This document shows positions 41,256 through 51,934 of a DNA stretch of 64,000 nt, piece by piece. Source of the DNA: Coemansia sp. RSA 1200 (taxonomy: Eukaryota; Kickxellomycota; Kickxellomycetes; Kickxellales; Kickxellaceae); NCBI GenBank assembly GCA_027578915.1, contig JANBTT010000068.1, forward strand, positions 20,683-84,682, read 5' to 3'. How positions within the stretch are numbered: position 1 is the first letter of the stretch; the number at the start of each line of letters is the position of its first letter. A program made the position numbers and the translations under genes. The notes beneath the pieces are model-generated. The model worked only from the letters and a program-made list of their open reading frames with translations. It had not been told where the DNA came from and made no database searches.

Positions 41256-41314
41256 ATCATGTGACCGTTGGTCACATGATACACCACAGGGCCGGCAGGC
41301 CGGCCCTGTGGTGT
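41256..41314. other. GC-rich double hairpin
   Basis: Two perfect stem-loops stand side by side. The first has 11-bp arms 41256-41266 and 41270-41280 with a 3-nt loop. The second has 16-bp arms 41281-41296 and 41299-41314 with a 2-nt loop and a GGGCCGGC core. A T6 run follows at 41320. The surroundings are AT-rich and geneless. It could be a mobile hairpin element, a terminator-like structure or a replication/recombination product. Confidence 0.85.
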
Positions 41315-41320
41315 GTGGGT

Positions 41321-43040
41321 TTTTTACTACTATTACTAGTCATTTTATTTACAATAAAATATAGGAGAATCTTATCTCCGCTAAAGTCTATAATTGTTAT
41401 ATATACGGGTATGTAGTATTCAGTATGTCCTACCAGAAAATATAATGTACACCTTTGTCACTCAACTGTGTATAAAGTTATTAATTATCAAAGATGTGCA
41501 TGTCATTTCAACAGTTGCTTGGCTGACAGTTAAAAAATAGATAACATAAAATACCTAATATTTTCTGTAACTACTTTTTGCTCAAATTGCAGCAGTGACA
41601 AGTTCAGACATTGAGCTAACTAGTTGAATTTAATTCTCTTTTCTAAAAGTGTTCCAGGCATCTTTGGCTCACTCTCAAAGTTGACAGATACTGCTTGGCA
41701 TACCCTCATATGAATTAAATTTTTGTTCAAAGTTAGCTCAACAATAATAAATATATTTTATGTTTGGGATCAGTATTAACCAGTAGCATGTAGAAATACC
41801 TACTTTGGTTAACTATTTATATGTAATTTTTGCAACATGTTTGGATTGTTATCATTTTTGGACATAAAATTACTCTTCCCCATGCCATACCAGTCTATTG
41901 CTGCCACTAAATTATCTTAAATAATGTATAGAGTTGAGTTTATTATTTATTTTGACTAACCCATCAATTTGACAACTTGAAAAATGGCCCCAAAATAATT
42001 ATTTACCACCATATATGATTGTATCCTATACATGGTGATTTTCAAGCTGTGAACCCCAGTCTTCCATATCTAATTATGACTGTCAAAGTCTATTCTGTTA
42101 ATTTAGATTTGTTATAATAAATAACATTTTTAATGCTCAACTGTCCATAGTTTATATTATTTTAATGAATTTCAGCCAAATAAGCCAATAACCTGCAAAA
42201 AAGAAATGTTTTATTATTTATCATTTAACAATTTAAACATGCATCCATAAAAACATTTCAAATTATTTGAGCACTGGCAAACAATTCTACTTTTTTGAAG
42301 TAACCTTTTAGCATTAGTTGCATTGTAAATAGCTTTAGAAGTGGTTATTTCAATAATCATCTGACAGTTAATGTATGATAGCAGCACCAAACAATTTTCA
42401 GCTCTCATGAATAAGTTAATACCATTATTATTAGCAATAATTAATGCAGTTGGGTAACTTACAGCATGCTTTGAAGCAATTTAACCAGATTTTTTTATTT
42501 CTGACAGAATGCTGAGATAATGCCATATGCTGTATAAGACAAGAGTTGTTTAATAGTAAATATTTTAATAAAATAAAAGTTGGATAATGACAAAAACGCC
42601 AAATGTAATATTGTGCAAATTTTGATAATAATTTGACAAGATTAAGGCATATTTTGTAAGATGGAAAGATTATTAATAAGCCAGCCAAAAAAACTGTTGC
42701 AATAGTGTGTTACTCTTCAATTTACAATATCTTTTTACATAATTAAGCCATACATGTCAAATACATATTATTTGATAAAGAACAATGTGTACTATTATTG
42801 CTCAAATTTATAGCTTGATACAATCACCAATTCATGAGATATTTAAAAAACCCTGACAACATGAACAACATTGCATCAGTTCCTTGAGTTACTGTTGTTG
42901 ATTTCTATTAATTTCTTTTTGATCTATTTTGTTTTCTCACACAACACAGCCTTATATAGCAGCATTGTGCTTAATTTTACTTTTCATTTTTCTATTCCTT
43001 ACAGTTTATTAATTTCATTTCTATTTCCAACAATTTCATA
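41321..43040. other. AT-rich geneless stretch
   Basis: About 1.7 kb without a supported gene. Short open frames (60-85 codons) occur on both strands but have AT-driven composition and no domain. Several short palindromes and A/T runs are present. No further cassette copy was recognised. Confidence 0.5.
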
Positions 43041-43151
43041 CACTTGGCAGTGTTAATGCACCATCACTGCTCTTAATTTTGTTTTCCCATCCTTATTAAC
43101 ATCTCCAACTGTCATTGGTAATGGTTTCTTTAGTAATAATTCCTTTTGCAT
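43041..43151 (-). pseudogene. 5' fragment of the LINE-type ORF1
   Basis: The minus strand starts MQKELLLKKPLPMTVGDVNK, aligning with the start of the ORF1 remnant at 6469 (MQKEFILKESFPTTVGDVNK). After the shared Gly-Lys a one-base change shifts the frame, and homology continues in another frame (IKSSD, ALTLPS against IKNSD, ALILPS) to about 43041. Both copies share the preceding nucleotides (attgcagATG). Only about 110 bp of coding sequence remain. Confidence 0.75.
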
Positions 43152-43499
43152 CTGCAATGAAAATTTTAAAAATTAACATATAAAAACAGAAAAAAGCCTG
43201 CATTTAAAATTGGTTATTTTTTATTTTCACATTCTCCATGAGTTGGTCCAACAATAAAATATTACCCCAAAAATATTAATTTAATTTGAAGCATAAATTA
43301 TATAACAGCCAATGTGGGTAATTAAGCTTGTATTTTTAGAACTTGATACATCATAAATTTATACACTGGAGACACTTTTTATTATAATAACCACATGCAC
43401 ATGTATTTACATAATATTGCAATGTTGAGGAAAGCACATGGCACATTTGCACAGGCCACCATAAGAAAAATTGTAAATATGGATGATTGTTATGATGAC

Positions 43500-43553
43500 G
43501 TACGACAATGTTAATGTTTGGGCGGGATGTTAACATTTGATCGTACTCATATA
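43500..43553. other. Short foldback-like sequence
   Basis: Contains gatgttaacatttgatc at 43526-43542, identical to the first arm of the palindrome at 58257-58287, and an imperfect inverted pair (acgtacgacaatgttaa with ttaacatttgatcgt). Possibly the remnant of a small foldback element. Confidence 0.35.
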
Positions 43554-43838
43554 ATTCTGTATTAGGATGTGATCTAAATAGCTGTATTCTTTTGAAAGAG
43601 AATAGGATAGTCGGTGGCTATAAAAAGCACCGGTATTCTATGTCTCGAGGGAAGTTGGGAGGGAGGAGAGGCCTTTCTTTCATTTTTGTTTTTATATTGT
43701 AGAGTTTACAATATTCTTTGAAAAGCTGTTAAATTTGGCTTATAAATATGATAAAGATTTTTTATTAATAATCTTTTGAGCTGATGCACTTTAAATTAAG
43801 TTGTGGGTGTAATGAATGATAACTATTGACATCATATC

Positions 43839-44098
43839 GGAAATCAACTAAAAGTATAAAAATACTATTAAATTGTTAAATACTATCAAGCTATTAAACA
43901 CTATTAAACTATTAAATACTATATAAATATTAAATATTATCAAATTGTTAAGGGATCTGCCCTCAAGACTCTGAAAGAGTTGTCTTTCGGTAGCTTGCAC
44001 CGAAAGTGGGGGCGGATCCCGAGGGAGGTTTCGGTGCAGAAATGGCCCATTAATTATTTTTAATAAAATAATTAAAAATGAGTTTAAGAGGGAGTTCC
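43839..44098 (+). repeat. 260-bp dispersed element, copy 1
   Basis: Exactly 260 bp, repeated in inverted orientation at 58302-58561 with three C/T differences, all in the AT-rich half. Ends are ggaaatc and gagttcc, an imperfect 7-bp terminal inverted repeat. The left half consists of short attaaatacta-type units; the right half carries a GC-rich core with strong folding potential. No coding capacity. MITE-like in size, but target-site duplications are not evident. Confidence 0.85.
43952..44020 (+). other. Predicted three-way-junction fold in the 260-bp element
   Basis: An 11-bp closing stem (43952-43962 with 44010-44020, one G-U) encloses two hairpins: 5 bp (43968-43972 with 43976-43980) and 8 bp (43984-43991 with 43999-44006). 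A competing 10-bp stem pairs 43996-44005 with 44029-44038. The fold is identical in copy 2. I do not recognise a known ribozyme core. Confidence 0.5.
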
Positions 44099-44372
44099 TT
44101 ATTTGATAAAATGGCCAAGGAAAAAGATATTATTTTTTAAGCAACTCCAAAAAGTGTATCAATGTGCCAGCCATTTTAAAACCACCATATCTTCATGATC
44201 AAAAAATCTAAAACTATTACATAATTTTTCCTAATACTAAAACATTAGGGCTTTCCAATGGTGCTATCTGCATGTCTCTAACTTTCCTGTAGCCTGAGTA
44301 ACGCACTTGCGAACTCGAAGGTTCAAAACATTGATACACTTTTTGAAGCTGCTGTATACTATACTTGTTTAT

Positions 44373-44413
44373 GCTACAATGCACCCTACCTTGATGGTCC
44401 GCTTTGATGCTTA
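44373..44413 (-). repeat. 40-bp repeat, copy 1 (with copy at 45605-45644)
   Basis: Direct repeat with four differences in 40 bp. On the minus strand it reads gcatcaaagcggacc then caaggtagg, which resembles a short exon ending in a 5' splice site (CAAG/GTAGG). In this copy an in-frame stop (TAA) stands just before the block. It lies inside an 89-codon minus frame, 44217-44486, that I do not trust. Confidence 0.5.
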
Positions 44414-44884
44414 AAACAAATAAGAGCAGAGTGAAAGAGAGCTGGCACAATGTTTGTGCACACTTATTTAAGGCCAATGTAGCCAAAGGCTATAAAATCT
44501 GTGACATACCTACCAAAGTTTATTATTTTTGTATTTTACATTTCTTTTTCTTTCACTTTTTTATTACTGAAAGTTTCTACCTGAATTTTTTTAGGTTTAA
44601 AACTTAGACTATTGAAGGCTCAAGTAACCCAACAACATATAAATAAGGTGCTTTTTTGTTTTTTTCTTTCACATTTATTTTTAAAATGTAACTATAAACA
44701 AGGTCCAAGGAAATTTATCTTATTGTATCCATTACAGATTGCATGCACTATTATTTTATCTTTGCAAGATAGCCAAATCAGAGCTAAACAAAATGCTATA
44801 GAGTTTCCAATAAGATACTAATTCTGGGCCTTGGAAACCTAACCAAGCATTCTTGGTGTTGTGAGAAAAGTAATTATCATCTTG

Positions 44885-44968
44885 TTACTTATGCGTTTTG
44901 CAAGCTGCTTGTGCTTCAACACAATCAATGCATGTTTGCTGATATGGCATTATGGAAGTAGTGATGTT
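44885..44968 (-). pseudogene. Micro-ORF F, start lost
   Basis: At the position aligned with the start of micro-ORF E the ATG is replaced by AAC, and about 21 codons of the N-terminal half are missing in frame. The C-terminal zinc motif is intact (C-x2-C-x6-C-x2-H, ending in stop at 44885-44887). An internal ATG at 44950 would give only 21 residues. The frame is also open far upstream, but without a start codon. Confidence 0.5.
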
Positions 44969-45073
44969 GGTAATGATGTTATTTGAACTAAGTTGTAAAT
45001 CTTGTGGTGTTGCTGGATGTGGTAGTGATGGTAAGGATTTTTCAATGGCAAACAGGGGAGGCGAACATGCCCT

Positions 45074-45079
45074 TTTATA
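45074..45079 (-). promoter_or_regulatory. TATA-like element of cassette F
   Basis: TATAAA within CACATATAAAA on the minus strand, about 111 bp from the position of the lost start codon. Confidence 0.45.
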
Positions 45080-45345
45080 TGTGAATGCAAAATAAATGAG
45101 AAATGCTCTTTGTTCATTAGTATTTTGCTTGTCAGAATAGCAATAATAGAATGCTATGCAGTGGTCAAGTGTCTTATCTGGATTTTGTTGGGTAATTTGA
45201 CAATATAATATGATTTTACAGGAAAGATGTATTACAGGCTTTTAAATGTACAGCATAGAGGACTTTGTTTAATGCAAGAGGTTGGGAACAGTTTCTTTTT
45301 AAATTACTTGCTTTAAACCACTGAAACATGGTATTAAACTAAAAT

Positions 45346-46120
45346 AGAGATAAAACGGAAACCCCCACCAATATCAGACTGTATTCTTCTAGTAATTTAC
45401 ATGAGCAAGTGTTGAGTGGGCCTGATCTGTCAGCATACAAGGACGCATATTCAGATAAATCTGAGGGTTGAGACTCCAGTTGCGCAGAGCCAGTGAAGAT
45501 TATATAAGGATGTTGTGGATGTTTGTTTGTTTGAAGTGCCTTTAGCTTTTCTAATAAACCCCTACGCTCGTATTTAATATGCTAGATATACTATGCTAGT
45601 CTACGCTACAATGCTTCCTACCTTGGCGGTCCGCTTTGATGCTTGAAACATGAGCAGTGAGTAATTCACAAGTATAAACGTAGATATGCACATCCCCGTT
45701 TGCAAATGGCTGGGAAATATATATATATATTAAATTGGGGGTGTCTATTCTTCGCAACTGCATGATGTTTTTGTAATGACAAAAGTGAAATCCTTGTAGA
45801 AATGAACTTGCTTGTGACAATTCAGTGTGTTAGGCATATAGTCAGTCCAATGGTCATCAATAAATGTCAAAATTGTTAGCAAAGTGGTTATTTTATTGCG
45901 TTATTTAAACTACCAACATAAATTCAACACCACTTCCAGCAACAGAAACAAACAGATTGTAGGGGATCTCTAAAAAAATCTGGCTCAGGGTCAGCCCTGC
46001 TTTCCAGTTATTATTTTGTTTAATAATAGACGATGGCGCACAGATCAGTAGCAAAGCAAGTACCACTTTTCTTGAAAGTAGCGAGGAAAAATGAAGAGAA
46101 AAAGAAGAGGGAATCTACTG
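45346..46120. other. End of the second AT-rich island
   Basis: No supported gene. A slightly GC-richer patch with a tatataagg word lies at about 45420-45540, and repeat copy 2 at 45605-45644. The terminal part is the 3' flank of the mannosyltransferase gene. Confidence 0.45.
45605..45644 (-). repeat. 40-bp repeat, copy 2
   Basis: Sister of 44373-44413. Here the minus strand has an ATG at 45651 followed by an open run (MFQASKRTAK) to a CAAG/GTAGG splice-donor-like site, so this copy could be a first exon of an unrecognised element gene. Confidence 0.4.
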
Positions 46121-47305
46121 CTACTTTTCCGCCTTGTCAGGAAGACCAGCAAGCTCCAACGCACGGCTTTTGACAACATCTTCAGTGCGACCGAACCGGC
46201 GGTTGCACACGGAGCGATACATGTAGTCGCTGCTACGGGGACATACACACTGCGAAACCATGTCGGGTTTGTTAGGACAGTGCGCGTAACCAGGATGGTG
46301 GTAGCCGATATCCTCGAACCAGTGAAGCTGGTCCTTGCGCAGAAGCATTGCTGCTGCCAGCGAGTGGACTGGCGCATCGCCCCAGCGCTCGTAGAAGAAG
46401 CCGCCGGCGCGGTCCAGGTGCTGGAAGTACGACTCGTAGGCCTCGCTGCGGTAGAACGACAGGTCGACTATTTCAAAGTTGGACCAAAAGTGGCACATCG
46501 TGTACTTTGAACTGTCGGTGACGGCCCACCGGATGAAGCTCTTATCAGGGAGCAGGTCTGGGTTCTGCAGGATCCACTTGCGTGTAGTTTCCCACAGCGT
46601 CTCCACCGTGTCTGCCTTTTCCATTGGCGTAATGGTGAAACCATACACGAGCCTGTTGTCTCTCATGTATCTGAATGGGTCGTAGGCAATGTCGCAAAAG
46701 TACGATACGCCTGGCTCTATCCGCCAGTAGTAGTCCAGATCCTTAAGCAACGGATGCTTGTGCACAAATCCCGACTGGTACCGACACATGAGGCGATACG
46801 AGTAGCTGCCTCCGTATATGTATCTGTCCTTGTTGCGCTTGAGCGCCTCCTGCACATCCTCTTCGGTTACGTGTTCTGAAAGCCCCCAGTGTTCTGGCGG
46901 CAGCTTTCCAAAGTGAACCGGCGCCTTTGTCATTGCCCGGACGCCCGCTTTGAACTCTTCTGAGAAGTCCTCATCATTGATGAACACATACGGATATCCG
47001 AAGCGCCGGTTGAACCGATCCTCCACCTGTCTGATAGTTGCCCGCATTCCGTCCAGCTCGGAGTTTCGTACCAGCGCCACCATAGCCGCACGAATCGGAC
47101 TGTTGTCGCCTGTGCTGTTTGTGAATAGATGCTGCTCATTGTTGTTGTTGTAGTATTTGTTGTTGCTTGCTGGAGCGCCACTGCTTGCGCCCCATCCCTC
47201 GGCTGCTGCTGCTTTGTTGACGTAGTCGATGTATTTGTACACTGAGGCTACTCCCAGCACAACTATCAGCAGAAGCATTAGCCGTTTTACCTGTGTGTTT
47301 GCCAT
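46121..47305 (-). CDS. KRE2/MNT1/KTR-type alpha-1,2-mannosyltransferase (GT15)
   Basis: A 394-aa Golgi type II membrane protein: short cytosolic tail (MANTQVKR), a membrane anchor at about 9-28 (LMLLLIVVLGVASVYKYI), an Asn-rich stem, then the GT15 catalytic domain from RAAMVALVRNSEL onward. Family landmarks are FGYPYVFINDEDFSEEF, GSYSYRLMCRYQSGFVHKHP, the metal/donor region YYWRIEPGVSYFCDI, MCHFWSNFEIVDLSFYRSEAY, and FFYERWGDAPVHSLAAAM. It transfers mannose from GDP-mannose to O- and N-linked glycans of secreted and wall proteins. Fungus-specific family. Upstream of it begins a 4.6-kb gene-free stretch. Confidence 0.97.
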   Translation of the reverse strand: MANTQVKRLMLLLIVVLGVASVYKYIDYVNKAAAAEGWGASSGAPASNNKYYNNNNEQHLFTNSTGDNSPIRAAMVALVRNSELDGMRATIRQVEDRFNRRFGYPYVFINDEDFSEEFKAGVRAMTKAPVHFGKLPPEHWGLSEHVTEEDVQEALKRNKDRYIYGGSYSYRLMCRYQSGFVHKHPLLKDLDYYWRIEPGVSYFCDIAYDPFRYMRDNRLVYGFTITPMEKADTVETLWETTRKWILQNPDLLPDKSFIRWAVTDSSKYTMCHFWSNFEIVDLSFYRSEAYESYFQHLDRAGGFFYERWGDAPVHSLAAAMLLRKDQLHWFEDIGYHHPGYAHCPNKPDMVSQCVCPRSSDYMYRSVCNRRFGRTEDVVKSRALELAGLPDKAEK

Positions 47306-50300
47306 TTTTGGGAGAGTAAGGTTCTATGCTGTATGATGTGGACGAGAAAGAAATAAAAAGAAAAGGAAATGAATTTACGAGTGTAAAGAAAGAAGAGAAA
47401 GAAAGACAAGGCAAAGAAGTGTTTGTAGAGGCCGGCCACTCTTTACTCTTTTCCTCACGCGCAGTACAAGCCTATGGCAAAAAAAAAGACGAGGAAACGG
47501 ATGAATGGGAAAAAAGTTATGCAAGAATAAGAAAAGCTAAAAGCAGTAACGAATAATAAATAAACATTTTCAAAAGAGAAAGAAAAAAATGCAAACCAAT
47601 AAAGTGGGAACAAAAGTGTCAAGCACCACTCGCTTTTTTTTTTTGCTTGCTTTCAATGACTATGATCGATGAAAAAAACACCTTCACCTATCTTTGCAGT
47701 CTTTGCTTTTCTTTCTCTCTTCTTCCTACCCCAAAATAGAGCGCCATGTGCAACGAGTAGTGGTGATCCAACCACTCAAAATGATGTAGTTCTTGCATAG
47801 GCAACAAGTGATTAAAAGTCTTGGCAAAAGCAATAAAAGGAGAAACAAACGACCAACAAACAGTCACCCACTTTTGCTAGCTACACTTTTGTTGCACAAC
47901 GGAGGAAAAACGCTATGGAGAAGCAGCAACAAGCCTTTGCCAAGGCCGCGGACCGTCGGCATACGCATCACACTCACACAGATGCATTTATAATCAAAAT
48001 AGATGGATGAATTGCCATTGGCGGGAGAGAGACGTAGCAGGAAAAAAATCATCAGCCTAACGACTAAAAATACCACCACATTCTGTCCACCTTGTACCAC
48101 AATCGGCTCTTTGTGTAAATTAATGTATTATCTGGGTAGACCCAGCTGATAGCAGGCAGGCAGGCAGCCTTGAATGTAGAAAAAGAAAACAAATAACGTT
48201 AGAAATGATATAAAAAAAGTATAAAAAGTTAAAAAGCATAAAGCAAGATGGGTGAATTAGAAAGAGAAAAGGAAAGAGCCTTTTTGGGATACAAGACCGT
48301 TTAAAGAATCTCGACAGTTAGCATAAATATGTTTTCAAAGATGGTATGTCTTATTGGCTAATTCAAATACGACACTGATCAAATGAGAAAATTACCAGCA
48401 ATATGGATATAGATGGACACATGCTCCCATTTTCAGTTTACTCTAGCAACATGTGTGCAGGACTTTTTGGCTGACCCAAGACTTGACTTTACTTTTCTCT
48501 CCTAGTAAACATGTAAATATGGTTTCAGGCTCCGACAGTTTCACACTGTCATCACAAACTTCTTTGAGCTTTTTATTGAAACCAATTACTCGATGATCTG
48601 CTAATTATTTTAAGCTTTAGATCTAGAGAGCCCTTTTTTTGCTAGTGGCCATCCTTTTTAAGAAAGGAATTAGTGTGTAGAAAAACAAGTGGATTTTCCG
48701 GTGCATATTGTAAAATAAAAGTCGAGAAAAGGAGAAATGCGGCATGAACCGGATAATACATACACAAGTTTCTTCCTGGTTTGTTTCGTTTTATTCATTT
48801 TTTTCTACACTTGGACACAAGCAAGAGTAATCAAAGGAAACGGGAAAGAGGGAGAGGGGTAATCAGAAATGAATCGGGAAAAAGAAGAAGAAATAAGCAA
48901 ACTGCATTAGAAACGACGCACAGGCTGGCAACAAAAAAACAAAACAAAACAAAAAAGGATAAATAAACAGGTTTCGCAAAAACACACACATACCACAAAC
49001 AAGATGAGACATGAAATCTTGACCTTTTTAGCTTGCTATATTAGGTTGTTTTCTCATGCAGCAATTATAAAATAAAAAATAGATGGACCAAAAATGGACA
49101 AATAAAAAGAGACATGGGTTATGATATTCATGCGTTAATTGGATTGACTAATATAAACATTGCTGCAAAACATGCGCAAATGGTAATAAGCATTGTTAAT
49201 AATCTAGTAACAATAAAGAGGAAAAAGGGAGAGAGGGCTGGTTTAAATTAGCAAGTTTGTGTGTCACAGTGATATGATTTTGACCTGGGTACAAGAGAGT
49301 AAGAAAAAAACAAAGAATGAATGGAAATTTTTCGGAAGAGGGGGGTTGTTTATCTCGTTGTTGTTACTCTTTGCATTAGCATATGCATTTTTATTTTTCC
49401 TGGCATTTTCATTCGTGGATAAAACGCGGAGTATGAAAACTGAATGAATAAGCGAAAAAAACTTGTTGAAATGGAGGGAAAAAAGGAACAAGAAAAAATA
49501 GGGAGTTTGAAAATGAGGAAAAAATGTTCCAAAAATAGATCGCAAAAGATGAAAACCCGTCCTGGAGTATCTTTTTCTCATCTTTATTTCTTCAGTTTTA
49601 TTTTTTTCAAGTGAGGCTGTCGGTGTGCTGAATGTACAGATGTCAGGCAGAAAAAAAGAAACGCAAAGAAAAAAAGCAAGCATGCACATGTTATATTTTT
49701 TGTTTGATTCTGTGGCAATTGCTGATTCCGAGTACACGGGTTTTACATGTCCATTCTTTTTTTATTGCTTGCTTTTTATTTTGGACAAGAGGTGATTTTT
49801 AATGTATGTGGGCTTGTGCTATGCACAGAGAAAAAGGAAACAAAAAAGGGCATTCGCAATTAAGGTATTAAGCAATACAATTGACAACGGTTCAAGCAAA
49901 TGCATAAGAAATAGGCAATAAGAGACCGTTTGCCAAGCAAGTCACAAGCACACAGGATGCAGAGACACGAAAATAAGCACACTTTTTATTGCTATAGGAC
50001 CAATGTGTAATAGACTGCTCTTTTTTCCTTGTTCTATTGCGCTTTTTAGGTTGTCTAACAGTCAGTTGTTTGTTTTCTGTTGCATTGTGGCAGGGTATTT
50101 TTATTTGATTTTCGGGAGAAGCATACGGAAATACAAGAGCCAACCATGATATGCAGCTAACCGATGTTAGGGCAGTATCGAACATTAGCAGAAAGGAAGA
50201 GAAAAAAGAAAGAAGCAAAGGCGACCCATAGGAATTCCTTTCTAAAGATGAACAGATGTGAAAAAGAGAATGTTCTTCGATTGACATTTGAGAACCCACG

Positions 50301-51934
50301 CTTCTTTGACAAGGAATAAAGAAATGGAGAGAAAGCATGTGTAAGATTAGGAGTGAATGACAAAACAACGGAAAAAGGAAGAGAAAGAGGAAATGGGTTA
50401 CAGTTTATCCAAGCATAATTATTATGCCCATTCATTCATTCATTCCGCCCTTGTGTGTGTTTTATTGCATTGCTTGGACCTGACTACAAGAAATTAAAGC
50501 GCTGGATAAAAAAGAAAAAAGGAAAAGTGGGGAATGGATGACAAAGACACCAACTCCATCTTTGATTGTTTATTTTGCTGATTGTTTGACGTTTTACAGT
50601 TGTTGCTAGATTCCAATATATGCACTTTGATGCCTCGATTCTTTACGTGCTTTATTCCGGAAAATTGCACACACATAAGGGGAAAGGCATGTCTTTTGTT
50701 CCGAAAGGCAGAAAGGAAAAGAAGAACCCGTTTTTCCTAATTTTGTTATTTCACATTATATTATGCCATGTTATTATTCTAGCCAGCAAATAACAAATAA
50801 CCTCTTTCATTTGATCCCCTAGTGTCATAAGCAATGTGGGTTTTTATTTTATTTTATTTGGATTTCTCTTTGCCCAAAATAGCATTCTCGTAATGCGCAT
50901 GTCTGGCTAGATTGTGCAATGCAGTTTTCTCCCTTTTGTTTCTTGTATTGTGGCAGGTGCAAGAGAAAAAAGGGGGAGGAGAGAACGGATGAAAAAAAAA
51001 AAGTAAAAGACCGCATTACTGGAAGAGGGTGATGGAAGTGACATGACTTTTTTCCTCTGCTTTTTTCCAGGTCAGGCAACAAAAAATCATGTAAACCCAC
51101 GGAATAAAGCGCAAGTCATGGCTGCACAAAAGAAGCAAAGAAAGAAGGAACGAACAACAATCCTAATTGGAAATAATAATAATGATAGTTTATAGTTCTT
51201 CGATTCTCTCTCCCCCCCCCGGTGTTCCACTAACCCAACAAATATATTCTTCACACACATAAAGAAAAAGGATTCACCTTCTTCCACTGAAGGGAGAGGA
51301 GGTGGGGAAATTATCCCCTCCCCCTTTTTCTCTTGCCATTTACGAACAAACCATTTGTATAATTTTGTACCATTTCATTTGTTGGTTGGATTTTGTTCTT
51401 TTGTTGGCAATTTACATATATTCTAAAGTCCGAGCAACAACAAAAACAACAACAGCAAACGGAAATAAAAGTCTAACTAGTCCATTTTCTGTTCTGGCGT
51501 GTTCTGCCCTGCTCTTCTCTGTTTTGTTTCGTTTGAAAACAGCAAGTTTCCTTCTTTACTTTCCATTCTATTTTCTCCCGGTTCCACATTTATATTTCTT
51601 TTACCCTACTTTTTTATATTGAAATACTTTTACATATAACATATATGTAGCAGCAATAGCTTCTTTTTTCGTTTTTCTTCTTTCCCTTTTCCTTTCTTCT
51701 TCGTCTCCTCCATTCTCTCAGTCTGTTCGTTGTCCCTCCACCCTTTTGTTTCTTCATGCATCGATAGTAACTGTAATATTATCCTACTATCCGGGCAGAC
51801 CCTCATTCTTTTTTTTTTTTTTTCAAATCGCCACACAAAGGAAAAATAAACTAAAAAGAGAAACCACATTTATTTCATAGCTTGTATAACAAAAACTCTT
51901 TCCACCATATTTGGACAAGAGTAATAAAAAGGGA
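47306..51934. other. Long gene-free stretch upstream of a zinc-finger gene
   Basis: About 4.6 kb between divergent genes. Plus-strand composition is purine-rich over most of its length (runs such as gggaaagagggagagggg), then turns to dense C/T tracts at about 51650-51830 ahead of the C2H2 gene. Open frames here are low in complexity (Phe/Ser or Lys/Glu runs) and are not credible proteins. A large regulatory region, long leader or noncoding transcript is possible. Confidence 0.5.

Larger units (their letters stand above)
44820..45345 (-). repeat. AT-rich cassette repeat, unit F
   Basis: Minus-strand sister of unit E, sharing e.g. ttttgttgggtaattt and aaatgtacagcata. It keeps the TATA-like element and leader words (cattgaaaaat, cacaagatttac) also seen in units A-D. 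Confidence 0.7.

Noticed and set aside
43952..44020. Hammerhead or twister ribozyme
   Set aside because: A three-way junction is present, but the conserved hammerhead core (CUGAUGA and GAAA around the junction) and twister consensus were not found on either strand.
44885..45235. About 117 open codons on the minus strand through cassette F
   Set aside because: No start codon, it crosses the TATA-like element, and the frame is shifted in sister unit E. Only the C-terminal zinc motif is supported.
40200..46000. Mitochondrial DNA insertion as the source of the AT-rich island and double hairpin
   Set aside because: No mitochondrial gene fragment was recognised, and the cassettes relate to those in the nuclear island at 3-9 kb.
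49264..49737. 157-codon Phe/Ser/Asn-rich minus frame
   Set aside because: Composition follows the purine-skewed DNA and no domain or conserved pattern is visible.
49889..49900. GGTTCAAGC, like a tRNA B box
   Set aside because: No matching A box or cloverleaf could be built around it.
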